From Lineus longissimus (taxonomy: Eukaryota; Nemertea; Pilidiophora; Heteronemertea; Lineidae), in assembly GCF_910592395.1 (NCBI RefSeq), contig NC_088317.1, positions 992,001 through 1,056,000 of the forward strand: 64,000 nt of DNA, read 5' to 3'. A program made the translations under genes and the position numbers. Positions 11,049 to 24,060 of the stretch are shown here, in pieces. Within the stretch, counting starts at the first letter, position 1. Each line of letters opens with the position of its first letter. Under the pieces are notes generated by a model. The model saw only the letters and a list, made by a program, of their open reading frames with translations, was not told the DNA's origin and did not search any database.

Positions 11049-11636
11049 ATATCGGGTTGTTTCTTGGCCGAGATTGAGGCTTTGCCGTGTTAGATATTCT
11101 GATGTATGAGGTAACACTAATGAAATCAAATCACTTTACTTTGAGGGATAAGCAGAGAGACCGTAGTTGCTTGAGATATCTGGCACTTGAGATCTGTTCG
11201 TGTCTGTCACTAAGCTATAGGTCACAGATCCAGTGTGTTTACCTTTGTGCGTTCTTCTGAAATCTTGAATGGCGAGAAAAAGTAGTCAGTATCTTGCTTC
11301 AGATGGCTTGTCCTTGGTCAAGGCTTTGACCGATTCTGACAAAGTATTAGTCTTAGATACTTTGTTATTTCAGATGAAATATAACATTTTGTTCAAATGT
11401 TGCATTTTCTGGACAAGAATCACCAAAAAATCAGAGTGTTATTCTTTGGTGAAATTGAGTAGTTCTCTCTTGATATTGAGTTTGTTTTCCTTTAGTATTT
11501 TGTCATAGAGAAACGACTAAACCACCAATCAGCTTAATTCACATGTTGTTAAATGGCATCTAGTTTTTAGTGAATTCATATTGAATGATTTAGGCAAACT
11601 GGGATTGTATATGAAGATGCTGAGACTGACATGTCT

Positions 11637-11642
11637 AATAAA
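11637..11642 (+). terminator. Putative polyadenylation signal of SUCLA2
   Basis: AATAAA lies about 590 bases after the SUCLA2 stop. A second AATAAA at 12313-12318 could serve a longer 3' UTR. Confidence 0.5.
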
Positions 11643-12312
11643 TATGTATATTTTTACCAATCTTTTTTGAACAGCTGATTTTGATTTCTCCTTTGCCTTA
11701 ATGTGCTCAAAAGTTGAGACTGGTTCTCAGTTAACATGCCCTTTAGATTGCTGCTGCAGCAAAAAGCGTGGACCAACTGTCAGTTTGGGAAATGTAAAAC
11801 TTGTAAAAACTGAAGTATCATCCCTCTACCATGTCTACTGCACAGGTCTGGACATGAGGCTTGTCCAACCCTGTCCTGGTAAACACTGCAACCAGGAAAA
11901 TATTTGCAGTTGCTTGCACTTTTGCCTTTGCTCAGTTTCCCTTGCCCACCAACGAATGGGTCCATTCTCGTCGTTACGATAGGGAAAGTGGGCTTATTAT
12001 GAGCTTGTTTGCAGCTACATCTCAGTGCTTATGTATATTTTTCGCTTCTTGTGACAATCCAATGGAATTGTCCGATTTATATCCACGCGCTGTTGGCTGT
12101 AATATTCAATGATGGAAGGCAGTTTGAGAGATCTAAATGATGAAATGAACTGACTTGTTATTCAGGTTGATCAGAGCTGCCCTCGTCTGCAGAAACTGAT
12201 CGTCTGTTTAAAATGTTTGTGTGGTTGTTCCATAGAGCCTAGCAGTCTGTACAAAGTATCAGCATTGTTCATGAGAAATGTAACACATATTTATGTTATA
12301 ATGAAAAGGTTT

Positions 12313-12318
12313 AATAAA
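12313..12318 (+). terminator. Second candidate polyadenylation signal for SUCLA2
   Basis: AATAAA within an A-rich stretch. Use of this site would give a 3' UTR of about 1.3 kb that approaches the convergent MSH4 terminal exon. Confidence 0.35.
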
Positions 12319-12923
12319 AATAAGATGAACATTTTAACATATTCTATGTTTTCTTTATGACATTTTCCTTACAGGTATGTCCTGTGCGACGAGGCGTTGT
12401 TGGTAAAGGCTAAGATAAGACAAGTCACCATTCTCTGCATGTACAAGCATGTCTTGCACGGATTCCCGAGAAATGGTGAAATCGCCAATCAACTCCAATA
12501 AGAGACGCTGTTAGTGTGTACCTGTACCTTGCTCATTGCACCATGTCCCAATTACTGAGGCAAATTCTCCCATTCCATGTTAAACCTGCAATAACAACAA
12601 GTTTATAAAAACAGCCGTGCACAACACTCGGTAAAGGGCCTTGGCAGAATGGCACTTCATAACCTGTATAATCACAAATTCAACACTCTTCCAGCACACC
12701 TTGAATTGATGATTGTCTTGCATGAATATGAGAACAACAAATCATAACCACTGCTATGGACCTGTTCAGTTAGGCAGCATCACTGGTTTAAGATTCACAG
12801 TGAACTATACATGGCAGTGATGAGATTCCTGGAGTCCAATATCTGCTTAGCTTTTCCACTAGTAAAATCAGTCCTGAGTTGTAGCTGAGCCCCCCAGATG
12901 TTTCTGCAGGATGAAGACCAAGT

Positions 12924-15900
12924 TCATTCCTCAGTAGATTCTGAGTCTTTCACATATTGTGACTTCAGCCCAGCCAGGTAACCTCTAAGTGTCTCTTCAT
13001 CTAATCGTGAGTTCCTGGCAGCTTGGACCAAACGCGTAGCAAGTTTAAACACGGCCTTGTGAGCCCTACTCTCCTGGTCCTCCTGTTTATTGGCCCGTTT
13101 CTGTTCAGCTAGCTGCTGGGAGATGTATTTGGCGTCCTCGATCACAGAGTTGGGGAGGGTTGAGACTTGGGCTAGCTGAATACCGTACTGTTTTTCTTGT
13201 GTCTTTCCCTTGGACAAGACGTGAGTGAAGGAGATCTTATTACAATTGCCAACCTCGCTGAACACCCTCTGGATTTCAAAGTGATAGCTGAAATAGAATT
13301 ATACAGCAATACAAGTCATCTATCTCACATTTCCAAGGCTCGAAGTCCTTGCTAAATAATCTTTGAAGTCACACTAACAGTCAATGTAATTTGTAAAGCA
13401 TTTAAACAGGCCCAAGTCAGTGAAAAGCACTGTATAAAGCTATCATCATCATCATCATTACTGTTGTCATCTCATCTGAGTGGTACCATGTACAGAGAGA
13501 AATGGTGACTAGGTCTATACTAACTTTTCCACATTTGGATACAGGCTGTCCAAGTTGGTCAGCTCCATGAAATGTGTTGCAAAGAACGTGAAGGCCTTGA
13601 GATTGAGGAGGTATTCACAGATGGCGTGACAGATTCCTATGCCCTCGTCCAGGCTGGTCCCACGGCCCAACTCGTCAATGATGATCAGAGACAAAGATGA
13701 CGCATTTTGGACGATGTAGTTGATCTCTTTCATCTGTAATATGAACATAATGGGATAATCTGCCATTTAGATCTTTGGACCAGTGGCAGGTAGGAACAAG
13801 GCTCTCTGTTGGTCACCTGAACCTGCCATGGTTTTGTGTCTTGCACTAGTAAATTGAACCTGGGGACTCTTGTGCTAAAGTCTAGAGGTCTAGTGGGGTC
13901 TCTGGCAGTGTAAGTAAAGCCTGCTAGGCTGTTGTGCAAGCCATGGACTACTCTCTTTAACAGTGTCTCACCTCAACCATGAATGTCGACGAGTTAGTCT
14001 CTATCTCATCATCACTACTGATCCTGGAGAAGATCTGGTCACAGATGCGGAATGAGCCGTACTGGCTTGGCACGTATGAGCCAATCTGAGCCATGATCTG
14101 CAGGAGGGCTATCTGACGAAGATAAGTTGACTTCCCACTCTGGAAGACAAGAAGAACAGTGCATTCACATTCATTTATGGCCTAGTCCAATTTTGCCAAA
14201 AACATAATCTTAGTGAATAATGGCATTCATCTTGGAAGAGCTTGTATTGAAATCTGTCTGATGATATTAGATTAGCCCTCTTACGGAAATTCCTCAAGCC
14301 TCTCGTTTCTAATGATATTGATTGAAATACTTTTTTAACTGATGTTTTTCACACCCAGTACCTACCATATTTGGTCCAGTAATAACCAGGAAATTACTGT
14401 CCTCGGATGCGTACTGAAAATGCAAAATCTCGATTATTATCTATAAACCTGAGAGCAAGAAAACCGAAACAGGCAATTCCAAAATGTCTTGCTGTTGGAG
14501 GCAATGGTTTGTGTCTTTGAGGGTTGTGACAGAGTCAGCTGTCCTTCAGAATGGTTGTTCTTCTCTATATAGCAGGTTGTGTGGACAAATTTCCTCAGCC
14601 TAATCTCCGTCCTGATGGATGCCGAGCTTGGATCTTCCCAGGATGTGCTTCAATCCCCAACCATGCGTATGGGATGAAGTTAAACTTACCGTATTATTGG
14701 CAACAGGTGGGTCCAACGTAATCTTATCAAGTATGGGGTGGCATCCTTGTTTGATGGCCAGGGTATCTGTGAACTCAGGACGAACTGCAAAATAAAGACA
14801 TTTCCTAGTTCAACAACCATTACCGTAACACTATACGGCCTCACCCCATTGTCATGGTTTCATGTCTGTTAAACTTGAGAGTATGATACACTGTCTCAAC
14901 ATCGAGGCAGCCTGTCCTGCCTGTATATCACCTACCATAATCTGAGAGTGTGCAGGCATGTGCAAAGGAGAGGAGCATATCTAGCGTGGCAACACATTCT
15001 GTCAGCTTGTACAGGCATCCGATCTGGTCACGGATGTCATTCAGCAGCTCGGTGATAACTCTGAAAAGACAAATGGACATTTTACACCAAATTGGCCCAC
15101 AAATCATGCAATTGTGACTGGGAAGTTGGTAGTTCCAAGATTAAACAAGTGCAATTGTGCCACAGCCTCAGCACAGATATACGTCTTTACTATACCGGTG
15201 AGACCGCTGGAGTAAAATATGTCACTGACGTTGCTGTTTCTTCCGTCTGGAGTGTCCAGTGACGTAAAAGTGCAGAAAAGAACCGAGTCCAACTTACATG
15301 TTTGTCATTAGATAGATCTCCTGGAGAGACTCCTTCACTCTGTCATTGAGTTTGATCTGAAATAGTCAACACATTTTACAAATAGATGGCCATAGTGGTG
15401 TCCATTTGCTAAGCTTCATTCTGCAATCAGCGCAGTTTTTAGTAAGGATTTTTAAATAGCAGGTGCTTTGGCTGTAGGTTTGGGCAGACTCAACAAGACA
15501 TCCACGATTTCAGTACAGAGACCCAAAACACCCACCAGATCCTGTGTGGTGAAACTGAAGGTATTCTTGAACTTGGTGACTTTGATGAATATTCCCGGCA
15601 GGTCTTCACAACTGACAGCTTGTTTTCCGCCGATGAACATCTGGATGAAGAAGCCACGAGTTGAGTTGTACGCCACCTTTAGGGGGAGGTTATGATCAAT
15701 ACCTAGCTGCTGCACCATCTCTGGAAACACAAACTACAATGTGAATTCTTACCAACTTGGTGGCATGTGGATATTAAAGGCATCCTGATTTCTCTATGAT
15801 TTCCATTCAAGATGTCATGTTGATCATGATGTGATAGTCCAACACCTACTAATCATATAACACCATGATATTTCTTAAACTTTCCATCGCTAACAGAGCA

Positions 15901-18900
15901 CACTGACTAGAACTTGTGCGATCACAGATGACAACACAACATGTTGTACATACCTGTGATGTCGTCGACTATCTCTGTGTATGTCCTCCTGGCGACGTCC
16001 AGTAACCCATTGATGTTGGTCTATGAAACAAGAGATGAGAAAGATAGTTTGCTACACAGAAACCACGCAGTATGAAAACCTCGCTCTTTACAAAACGTAC
16101 TGTACTTGCACTACTTGTAGAGAGAAGTCTATCAGATCTGTTTTGAGACAGTCACAACCTGAGAGGTCGCCAGACTCAATGAAGTTTAATTATTGTTTGA
16201 CTGTACAAGTCATTGACAGGATCAACTGTCGAGTCACAAGCTGAGAACGTTAGAAAAATACATTTCAGTTGAAACATCAAGGAAACTTTTCCAAACAGAT
16301 GAAAGTAACTGTCCGAGAGACTGAACTCCGAAGACCTTTACCTTGACAGCAAAACATTTCTGTGTCTTCATGTTAAGCGCCCCCTTTTGGTACCTTGTGT
16401 CATCATGAATGACCGACTGGATCTTCTGCATGATGATGCTGTGACGAGGATCAACCAAGCTCTGCAAAGATGAAAGTCGTCGCGTTGATGGAGATGATGA
16501 TGTCAAGACAAGATGACTCTGAATCTTACCCTGTGTGGGTTTTAAAACTCAGGACTACATAGATTTGGGATTCAAATTTCAAATAGACTTTGCAATGTTT
16601 AAATAAGTCTGTTCTATGACTTTAAACCAATCAATCATTCCGCCTCATCTTTTGTCCCACAGACCTGGTAGTACGCCTTCAAAAGTGGGTTCTCTGTGTC
16701 TCTGAGAGCAGCTGCCAGCGGGTCGATCAACTCCAAGGTGTGCTTCAGATAAATCACATTGGTTATCTTACTCTCGGCCGACCTGACCGTCTCATTCTTG
16801 GGAATCTGGATACACAGTGCCAGGAGGTGGTCGATGTCAAGGAACCTCGCCAAGACACTCTGAAGGTTGTAGAATAACTCCTCATTCTCAGTCAGCTCTG
16901 TGACGGTGTCCAATCTCATTGTGATGGTCTCGGGGTCTAAAAGGATCAAAAGATTGAAGGAATATTTCCCCAGCCTCTGTGAAGACGGAAAGATCATAAT
17001 TGGTATGAATTGGAATCTGTGAGGATAAGCACGACTTAACAGGATAACACCAAACATAAATGTTGGTCCATTGCATCAAACTGGGGCACGGCGGCAGCAG
17101 TAGGCCTATAACATGAGTCCCACAAGGTCTGCAGAGATGTGACATAGAGCAAAGGAGTCAACTCACCACATGGAGGTTGTAAGATATTCGACCTCAGCAT
17201 CCTCGCTCCGCCAACAGTCTTTGTAAAATTCAAAACTCCAAACAGAGAATGCGGACTTTTAGGGTCGCGTAAGTTTTGCAATAATTCTAAATTCTTTGCC
17301 GTTGTTGCATCAATCATGGTGGTCTTTTCACTGCCGCGGAAGATGATGCGGAGTGATGCTGGTGCGAAGACGATATTCTGGATGAACTCGACGTACTTGA
17401 GGAGAGCAGCAGCTGTAGCGAGGCAGTAGTACCTAGAGATATAGAAGAGGTAGGAGTTGAAAAGTGTGTTGCCCAAGGGCGCAGACTGGTACAATAAGCA
17501 AAATTCTGCTCCTTGTTGAACTTAGGATCACCTTTCAAAAGGCTGGCCATTTCATTTGGTAGAGATTTAACCCCGCCCCCTTGGAGTGTTCTTGACTTAC
17601 TTTGACGCTACCTCCATCTGTACCGTGTTATACTCTGGCAGACACAACTGCTTGATATACTGCAGTCCTTTTGTTTCATTGAAATATTTGCGCTGGACCG
17701 TGGCAACGTTGGAGTGGGTGAACTGTTCGTTGACCATCTTGAAGAGTTTTGTCATGTTGCCATTCTCACAGGCGGTGTTGGGCATCAAAATCTGGAATCA
17801 GACGAAATGGGCATTACAATTTGTCGAAATATGGAATTACTCAGCCAAATGGGCCTTTCTCCACATAGATGCTATACAGTGTTTTACATTGGGCAGTGCA
17901 TTCCAATCATCTTTTATTCTGACTGCGACATAATCTGCGTAACTCCAGGCCAATTGACATGAACTCTGTTTTCAGCTATAGATTAGTGATCGAGTTACTT
18001 TCAAACATCAACTTCTGTAATTCATATTTCCCTCCATAGAAACTTAGCTCGGGGTGTATTTTTAGAACACTGACCCAGATTTACAGTGTCAGGCAGCCGG
18101 TTCAGTAAATCAATACATTGATTCGCTGGGTGTTGTTTGGTTGTGACAATACAACGGGCAAGTTCAGACACTATGATGAGAGTTTCATCTTGTCTTGTTG
18201 ACAGCAAGAGCAGACGGATCGAGTTAGTTTGACTGAGCAGGTAAGTTGGAAGCATAGTGATCATGAGTTCCTAAAAACCTCCTTTAAGGGTTGTGGCTAG
18301 AACTTGAAATCCAAAAGCAATTGAACAGAACTCTTTCAAAACAAAGTGAATGCTCATTTGACGGCTGAGAGTCTGTTCTTTGTCTTCCAGAGATGGCCAC
18401 CCCTCCGGAGAGTAAGAGGAGGAAGTATGATGGGGTTGAATCTGGGATGAAAGCTTTGAGAGATGCTCTTGAGGAGAGAGGAGAGGTGCTGAGGCCGGCT
18501 GAACAACTGGAGACGAAGCTAACCGTGTGGAGCTCAATATGCAGACAGTTGGTGAGAATCTTCTGCACAAGTTGCAGCTTATTCAAAATAGTGCTCAATA
18601 CTTGATTGTGTGTAATGACCCACAGTGCAATGCTAGAAAGATTTCATTGGCTTTTGATGAAGTGCTGATTTTGGATCAGATAAGCTGCCATAACCTTTTG
18701 ATCAATAAGTACATTCTATATCTGAGCAATTGATTTACATTATGTTTATGTTACATATTTACATTTATATTTCTAGGTTGAGAAGAAGAATGCCTTGATC
18801 AAAGAGATCAACAATCATGCCACCAACCTGCCAAATCAGGATGAAGTTTTGGAAAGATATGAAGATGAAATCAAGGAATGGCAGGCCGATAGGCAGGCAG

Positions 18901-21505
18901 AGATAGAGCAGGAGTTTGACGTCTCTGAAACCATGGCAAAGGCAGACGAAGCATTGAAGGTGATCTCGGATATCGTCCAAAAGGAACGAGAAAATCCTGC
19001 GGTCATACATGCCAAGGAGCTTTTAGATACTGTTGAACCTGATGACTTGTTTTCGGATCAATTTCCGGCACAACTAGCCAAGGGAGAATTGGATCTAAAA
19101 ATCATGTCGTCTTGGAAGGATCTTGTTGAGGACACTGTCACTCAAGCAGTCGCTTGTTTAGATTTTGAACAATTCCATGATCAGCTCTATGCCCTACATC
19201 ATATGGAATTCGAATTCGTTGATCTTGAACCGGAATTAGAGAGAGAATATCCAAACTTCGGAGAGTTCAGACGAGATTGGGACACACAACCAAAGGAAAT
19301 CTTCAAAATAAAGTTACCAGTCAGCGATGAAGCTACGATGTACATTCCATGTGTCGTCGACTTGGGGGAGCTGGTGGCAGTGGTGCGTCCAACGGCAGAG
19401 GAGGAGGAGTCTGGATATATTGACTTTTACAAATTGACCACAAAGATCCAAATGGTGCAAGAGGTCGTCCTCACGATGGAATTTGTTCCTCCAATATTAG
19501 ACATGGCGGCCACGCCTGAAGGTCACCTCGCCATTCTTGGAGGTCATGATGGCGATGGTTGTGACTTTGGTATCACGGTGACTAGTATTGATCCGGAGAC
19601 TTGTAACGGTGAGACTTTCTGCAGGTTTCCTCTTAAGATGGAGAAACCGATCTCACTGTGTGTTACTCTGTTCCATCAGTTTGTTGTCCTCTGTGAGACG
19701 AGTGGGAAGACAGAACAAGACGAGTCTCAGAAACAGATCGTTGTCCTAGATAAAGACGGGGTTGTCCAACATAAACATGTCGTCCCAGAGGATGAATGTC
19801 CTGAGGCAGGTTACATCACACGTGGCGGAAGGTTTATTTTCCTAATGCCTGGTGGTTCTTATGATAACCCAACCGATGACGTGTGCATATACGAGATACA
19901 GGGCCATGGGATTAAACTAGTGAAAACATTGACAGATATCCTTGCTGGGACCAAACAGCCGACATGGCCCTGTTTCCTCAGCTTCTCAGCCACTTTATGG
20001 GACGATTTGTACATCACATCCACTCATAATGATGAGCTGTTTCTGGGCAAATGTGTTAAGGCTAAGGGGGAGGCATTGGAATGGACTCTCCCAGGACACA
20101 AAGAAGCCTTGCATAAAGTCACTTCAAATCCTCTCCTCCCCATCGAGAGAAAGGTTTGTATCTCGGCAAGAAATGGTTATCTCATTCTGACCAATGGTCA
20201 AACGATCAGAAGATACAGACAATATCTCATTAGTTAAATTTCAACTCTGGACCAAAATAAGTGTCCTGATAATGACAGATCAGAGTTCAATCAGGGAGGT
20301 TCCAATCTATGTATTCCGTACTAAGTGTAAGTGCAGCTGCCCACAGCATTACTTATTAGTGTGTTTTAGCAACTTATTCATTCATCATGTCATATTGTCA
20401 TATTATACATTACACATGTCACATAGCACAGCCAGGCACTTACCTCCAGAGGTTGTAGAATCTGTAGTTTTGTTGTAACCTTGACATAAGTCTGACTGTC
20501 AGAGAACTGAGACAGCATCAGTATTGGATGCTTTAGGTCAATGCTGGCGATGCCTATCTCACCTCTTGCAAGGCCACGTCCTTCCACAATGGCTGGAAAA
20601 GATTGTAAAGCTTGAATTATACTGTAAAATAGCCTTCTCTTCCGTTTACTTCCTTGAATGAACACATTTTCTGACAGCCCTTGTTTTATACCCCTCTTGG
20701 AGCTTAATGCACGTGGAGGAGTCAGACACGAAGTTGGATGTGACTTTGAAGACGATCATCTTTAGCACATTGATCTTCATCTGCCACATCTGTAGATTCA
20801 CCTAACCTCATCAGTCACAACCATGGATTCCCCGCCCCATCTTTCAGAGGCACAATTCACTCCAAGAGGAGACACCACAGTGTTTTTAGGGTAAGGTATC
20901 CAGAATGCAAAGTTTCCACAGTAAAGATGCACAAAATCCTACTATACCCGGGAGTGCAGATGTCCCCCTCGCCCTATCCTGGACTGATACTAACCCACTA
21001 TATTAGCTGAAGCTGATTCAGTCCTGGCTGGAGTGTTGCTGGAGGTAGTGTAAGGCGTCCTTCGTGACCCAGGAGTCCGCGACCTGGCCGATGATGAGCC
21101 CAGCCCGTGATAGCCACCAGAGGAGGAATGGACGTAGCTAGAGCTGTAAGACAACACGACAGAGTCTGACGCCTCGGATTGTGAAAGGGGGGAAAATGCA
21201 AGAGAACAACCATAGTTGTTTGTCTACATTATTTCCATTTATACACATGGTATGATTCTGGCACCCCTTGTGTTTGTGAGGCAAACTATTCTCAATTTCA
21301 AGCCACTTTTTATCCCAAAGTCTCTTTAAACAATATAACCAATCACACTATTACAGTTGTTACCCTGTGGCACCCCTTGCTGACGACGGCAGTGAACTGG
21401 ATCCAGGTATAGAGTAGGGCCTGCATGGTCTACTGGAGGAGCTGCTGGTCCCAACATCTGTGCTACTTGGGACAGAGGAACTTGGCGTCTCCAGTAAACC
21501 AAAAT
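12924..21505 (-). CDS. MSH4: MutS protein homologue 4 (meiotic), lacking only the first coding exon
   Basis: Sixteen exons on the minus strand, 5' to 3': 21364-21505, 20995-21143, 20444-20592, 17601-17791, 17167-17432, 16665-16936, 16342-16461, 15954-16020, 15536-15720, 15298-15356, 14936-15060, 14690-14784, 14366-14413, 13972-14139, 13525-13733, 12924-13287. They encode 868 aa in one continuous frame. A Ser/Thr-rich N-terminal region (with FGLLETP, as in vertebrate MSH4) precedes [12 protein letters not shown], the connector and lever/clamp domains, and the ATPase. The Walker A motif GPNMSGKST lies near residues 619-627, Walker B LIIIDE near 694-699, and an ATHFMEL motif follows. There is no mismatch-recognition domain, as expected for MSH4. 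The MSH4-MSH5 dimer acts as a sliding clamp that stabilises recombination intermediates for meiotic crossovers. The exon with the initiator Met was not found; it probably lies between 21506 and about 22560. A 2.65 kb intron (17792-20443) contains another gene on the opposite strand. Confidence 0.95.
18393..20237 (+). CDS. Unassigned coiled-coil and propeller-like protein nested in an MSH4 intron
   Basis: Two coding exons, 18393-18551 and 18777-20237 (GT-AG, phase 0), give 539 aa. An acceptor-like TTTGTCTTCCAG directly before the ATG suggests an upstream 5' UTR exon. The N-terminus ([14 protein letters not shown]) has a basic, nuclear-localisation-like patch. Residues about 20-130 are charged and heptad-like (coiled coil, including [21 protein letters not shown]). 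Residues about 220-539 contain repeated hydrophobic strand segments such as [28 protein letters not shown] and [12 protein letters not shown], compatible with a WD/NHL-type beta-propeller but without clear signature repeats. The layout recalls TRIM proteins that lack RING and B-box, but no zinc-binding cysteine cluster is present. I do not recognise the gene and assign no function. It lies antisense inside MSH4. Confidence 0.85.
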
Positions 21506-23060
21506 CTGAAAGAGATTTTTTCTACAGGGGATGTTTCTCGTAGTGTGAAGAATTATTGACATATCTTTTGCATGAAGTTGAAGCCATGAACGGACTGAAG
21601 GACAATTTAACTATTCATAAAAGTAAATCATTAAAATGGTAAAATGAATTCAGTGTCAAATGTACGAAACTCCAAATTAAAGTGCTGAGAAGGCTGAGGA
21701 TAGCACTTTACAGTGTGGGCCTACCATCTTGAAAATTATTCAGCATCAGAAACTTTAGGTGAAACTGAAGAAAGGAGAAACCATGTAGAGGTTGTTTTCA
21801 TTGTACCACGCCTCATGTGCTACTTACTATATTTTGGTGCAGTCATAATCTACTGCTGTCACTGTGCAAGTACAGCGCAAGTCTGGTTGTAACTCTTATT
21901 TCTAGATGTCTAGTTGTCAATATTCTCAGTTGAAAGGATAGCCTCTCAGTCCTGTCTTCAGTTGACTGACTTGAAAAGTTAAAAGCATAAAAGCAACTCA
22001 ACTGAAATAGTAAAAATTCAGTGACTTAAATTGAGAACCCATAATGGCCATGGCCCATCATATCCCCTTGCCCTATTGCCAGCATGCTCAGCACTACTTT
22101 ACAGCTCGAGCATTTTGATCAGATGCCCTCATTAGCACTATTTGCGTCAAATGTTAACAGATAAACATTTTTAAAGCAAAATGCCAAAATAAGGCCCATG
22201 GGGTGGAATGGATGGCCATGCGCGTGCGGGGGATGGCCACGCCCATCACCATGAATGGCAGTGCCGAATTTGGAAAGATTACTGCACTGATATTGGTAAA
22301 TTTAACATTTCCTCACGCGCTATGACTTGTTACCAGTCAGTGTTCTATTCAATATTGTCTTATACAGCCCGTCAAAGCCATAACCAAGACATTTGTGCAA
22401 AAATATTCAAATTTCCCTCTTCAAAAAGAAGTCTGCCATTTTGTAGCAGACGGAGTCACATGACTGGCGTACAAAGGACATTCTCCAAGCGTCGTCAATG
22501 GTGATCAGTGTAGCGAAGTCCGGATCGATCTACTGACTATGTAAGAATTTCAACTTCGCGGGTGTATGTAAATTCTACATCGGACCGGGAGATCGAGGTC
22601 GCGCGCTACCGAAGCTTATTTTGCAGACATGTGAAATTTGCGCTTGTCAAAAGCCTCATTTATGACGAGTTCATGCGGATAATTTTAGACAGGATAGCAG
22701 AATCTGTTGATATCAAGGATAATCTTCGATTCTCCGCAGGTAATAATTTCAACTATTATTTTATTTCAGAGTCTGCAGTGATTTTGTACCGGGGATTTTG
22801 CTGTTTAAAGGTGGTGACCCCAAATAGATAACACGTGGCTTTTTGTACATTGTGCTGTTATGTGTGTATAGACCGACTACATCAGGCCCGGGCTATACTT
22901 AGCCAGTATGTCACAGTAATTGTCGTAAATATTGCATACTGTGAAAATTGTTCGTCAGATAATGACAGCACCACAGGATATGGGGCGTTGCCTTTGGGAA
23001 AGCTTTCAATTTCTTATGACTTGGTCACTTGGATCTTGGTCACTTGGATTTGATATGACT
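21506..23060. other. Interval between MSH4 and DNER-like gene, left part
   Basis: No confident coding exon. The missing first exon and promoter of MSH4 should lie here (minus strand). A CpG-rich patch around 22490-22620 is promoter-like, and an open stretch from 22562 ends in a good donor CCGCAG/GTAATA at 22739-22740. That stretch could be a 5' UTR exon of the downstream plus-strand gene; joined to the exon at 26704 in the frame of the ATG at 22674 it soon stops, so it would not be coding. Confidence 0.35.
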
Positions 23061-23370
23061 TGGTTCTGGTTGGTCATCATGCACTGGTAGGCCTGACTAT
23101 CAGGCAACACCTAGCTTGGACCTGGCTAATCGACATGACTATTACTCCCAGTAAACACAAGACACCGGCTCAGGTCTGGGCCAGGTCTGGCACTGGCTAG
23201 GCTTGGCCCTGCCTATCCAGGTCAATGACAGGCCTGTCCCACACCTGGCTGGCACTGTGGTCTGTTTTTAGCTCTAAAAAGGACAAATAGGTCTTGTTCA
23301 TACAGAAGACGAAATAATAGCTATCAGAGGGTTGGCTCAACCCTGGCCCAGACCTGGCTTGGCCTCTTGA
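23060..23370. repeat. Low-complexity CTGG/GGCC-rich tract
   Basis: Irregular reiterations of CAGGCCTGG, CTGGCTAGG and related words lie just left of the 48-base minisatellite. No gene seen. Confidence 0.4.
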
Positions 23371-23820
23371 CCTGCATTTGCAAGAACTTCTTTAAAAAAT
23401 AAATTAACTGGGAATTCACCAGTTTGTTTGTATAAGAAATACTTATGCATGCCATACAGCAAGTCAAGAAAGAAAAATGCGTCATATTTTGTATAACCTA
23501 CTTGTTAAAGATGCAGACATATTGTCTTAGTTTAATTTTCGGCACCACACCATGGTCAATTTCTCTCAAGTACATATACCTGGTATTTTCCATATCTGGA
23601 ATTGTCCTTTTAGAATCGTTTCTTTGGAGATGACCACCATTTCACCCTGGTGGAAGTCTTGGGAGAAACTTGACCCCCAGTCAGAGTCTCTACTGGTGTC
23701 AGAGAAATGATCTGGTGCACCATGAAATACTCGGACTGGTCTTCTGAAACCCCATCTGATGTGGGGACCCCTGACCTGGTTTGCCAACCTGGCTGGAATC
23801 GGGTCTGGCTCAGTCCTGAG

Positions 23821-24060
23821 TTCCCAGACCTGGGCCAGTCCAAGGGTACTCTCCTGTTGTGGCTGAGTTCCCTGACCTGGGCTAGTCAAAGGGTTACTCT
23901 CCTGTGGTGGCCGAGTTCCCTGACCTGGGCCAGTCAAAGGGTTACTCTCCTGTGGTGGCTGAGTTCCCTGACCTGGGCCAGTCAAAGGGTTACTCTCCTG
24001 TGGTGGCTGAGTTCCCTGACCTGGGCCAGTCCAAGGGTTACTCTCCTGTGGTGGCTGAGT
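23821..24060. repeat. 48-base minisatellite, five copies
   Basis: The unit starts TTCCCTGACCTGGGCCAGTC and repeats at 23821, 23868, 23916, 23964 and 24012, with a few substitutions (the first unit is 47 bases). The period is a multiple of three, so several frames on both strands stay open across it and mimic a repetitive protein. No start context, splice sites or family match support coding. Confidence 0.9.

Larger units (their letters stand above)
11049..12923. other. 3' regions between converging SUCLA2 and MSH4
   Basis: No further coding exon was recognised. Open frames at 11269-11508 and 11701-12112 show no family resemblance, lie downstream of the SUCLA2 stop and look like UTR or spacer. 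Candidate plus-strand AATAAA signals are at 11637-11642 and 12313-12318. The right part should hold the MSH4 3' UTR. Confidence 0.5.

Noticed and set aside
11269-12112. Open frames downstream of SUCLA2
   Set aside because: There is no recognisable domain, they lack splice support, and they lie in the presumed 3' UTR between convergent genes.
22562-22831. 89-codon open frame upstream of DNER as a coding first exon
   Set aside because: Splicing from its donor into the 26704 exon gives an early stop in that frame; kept only as a 5' UTR candidate.
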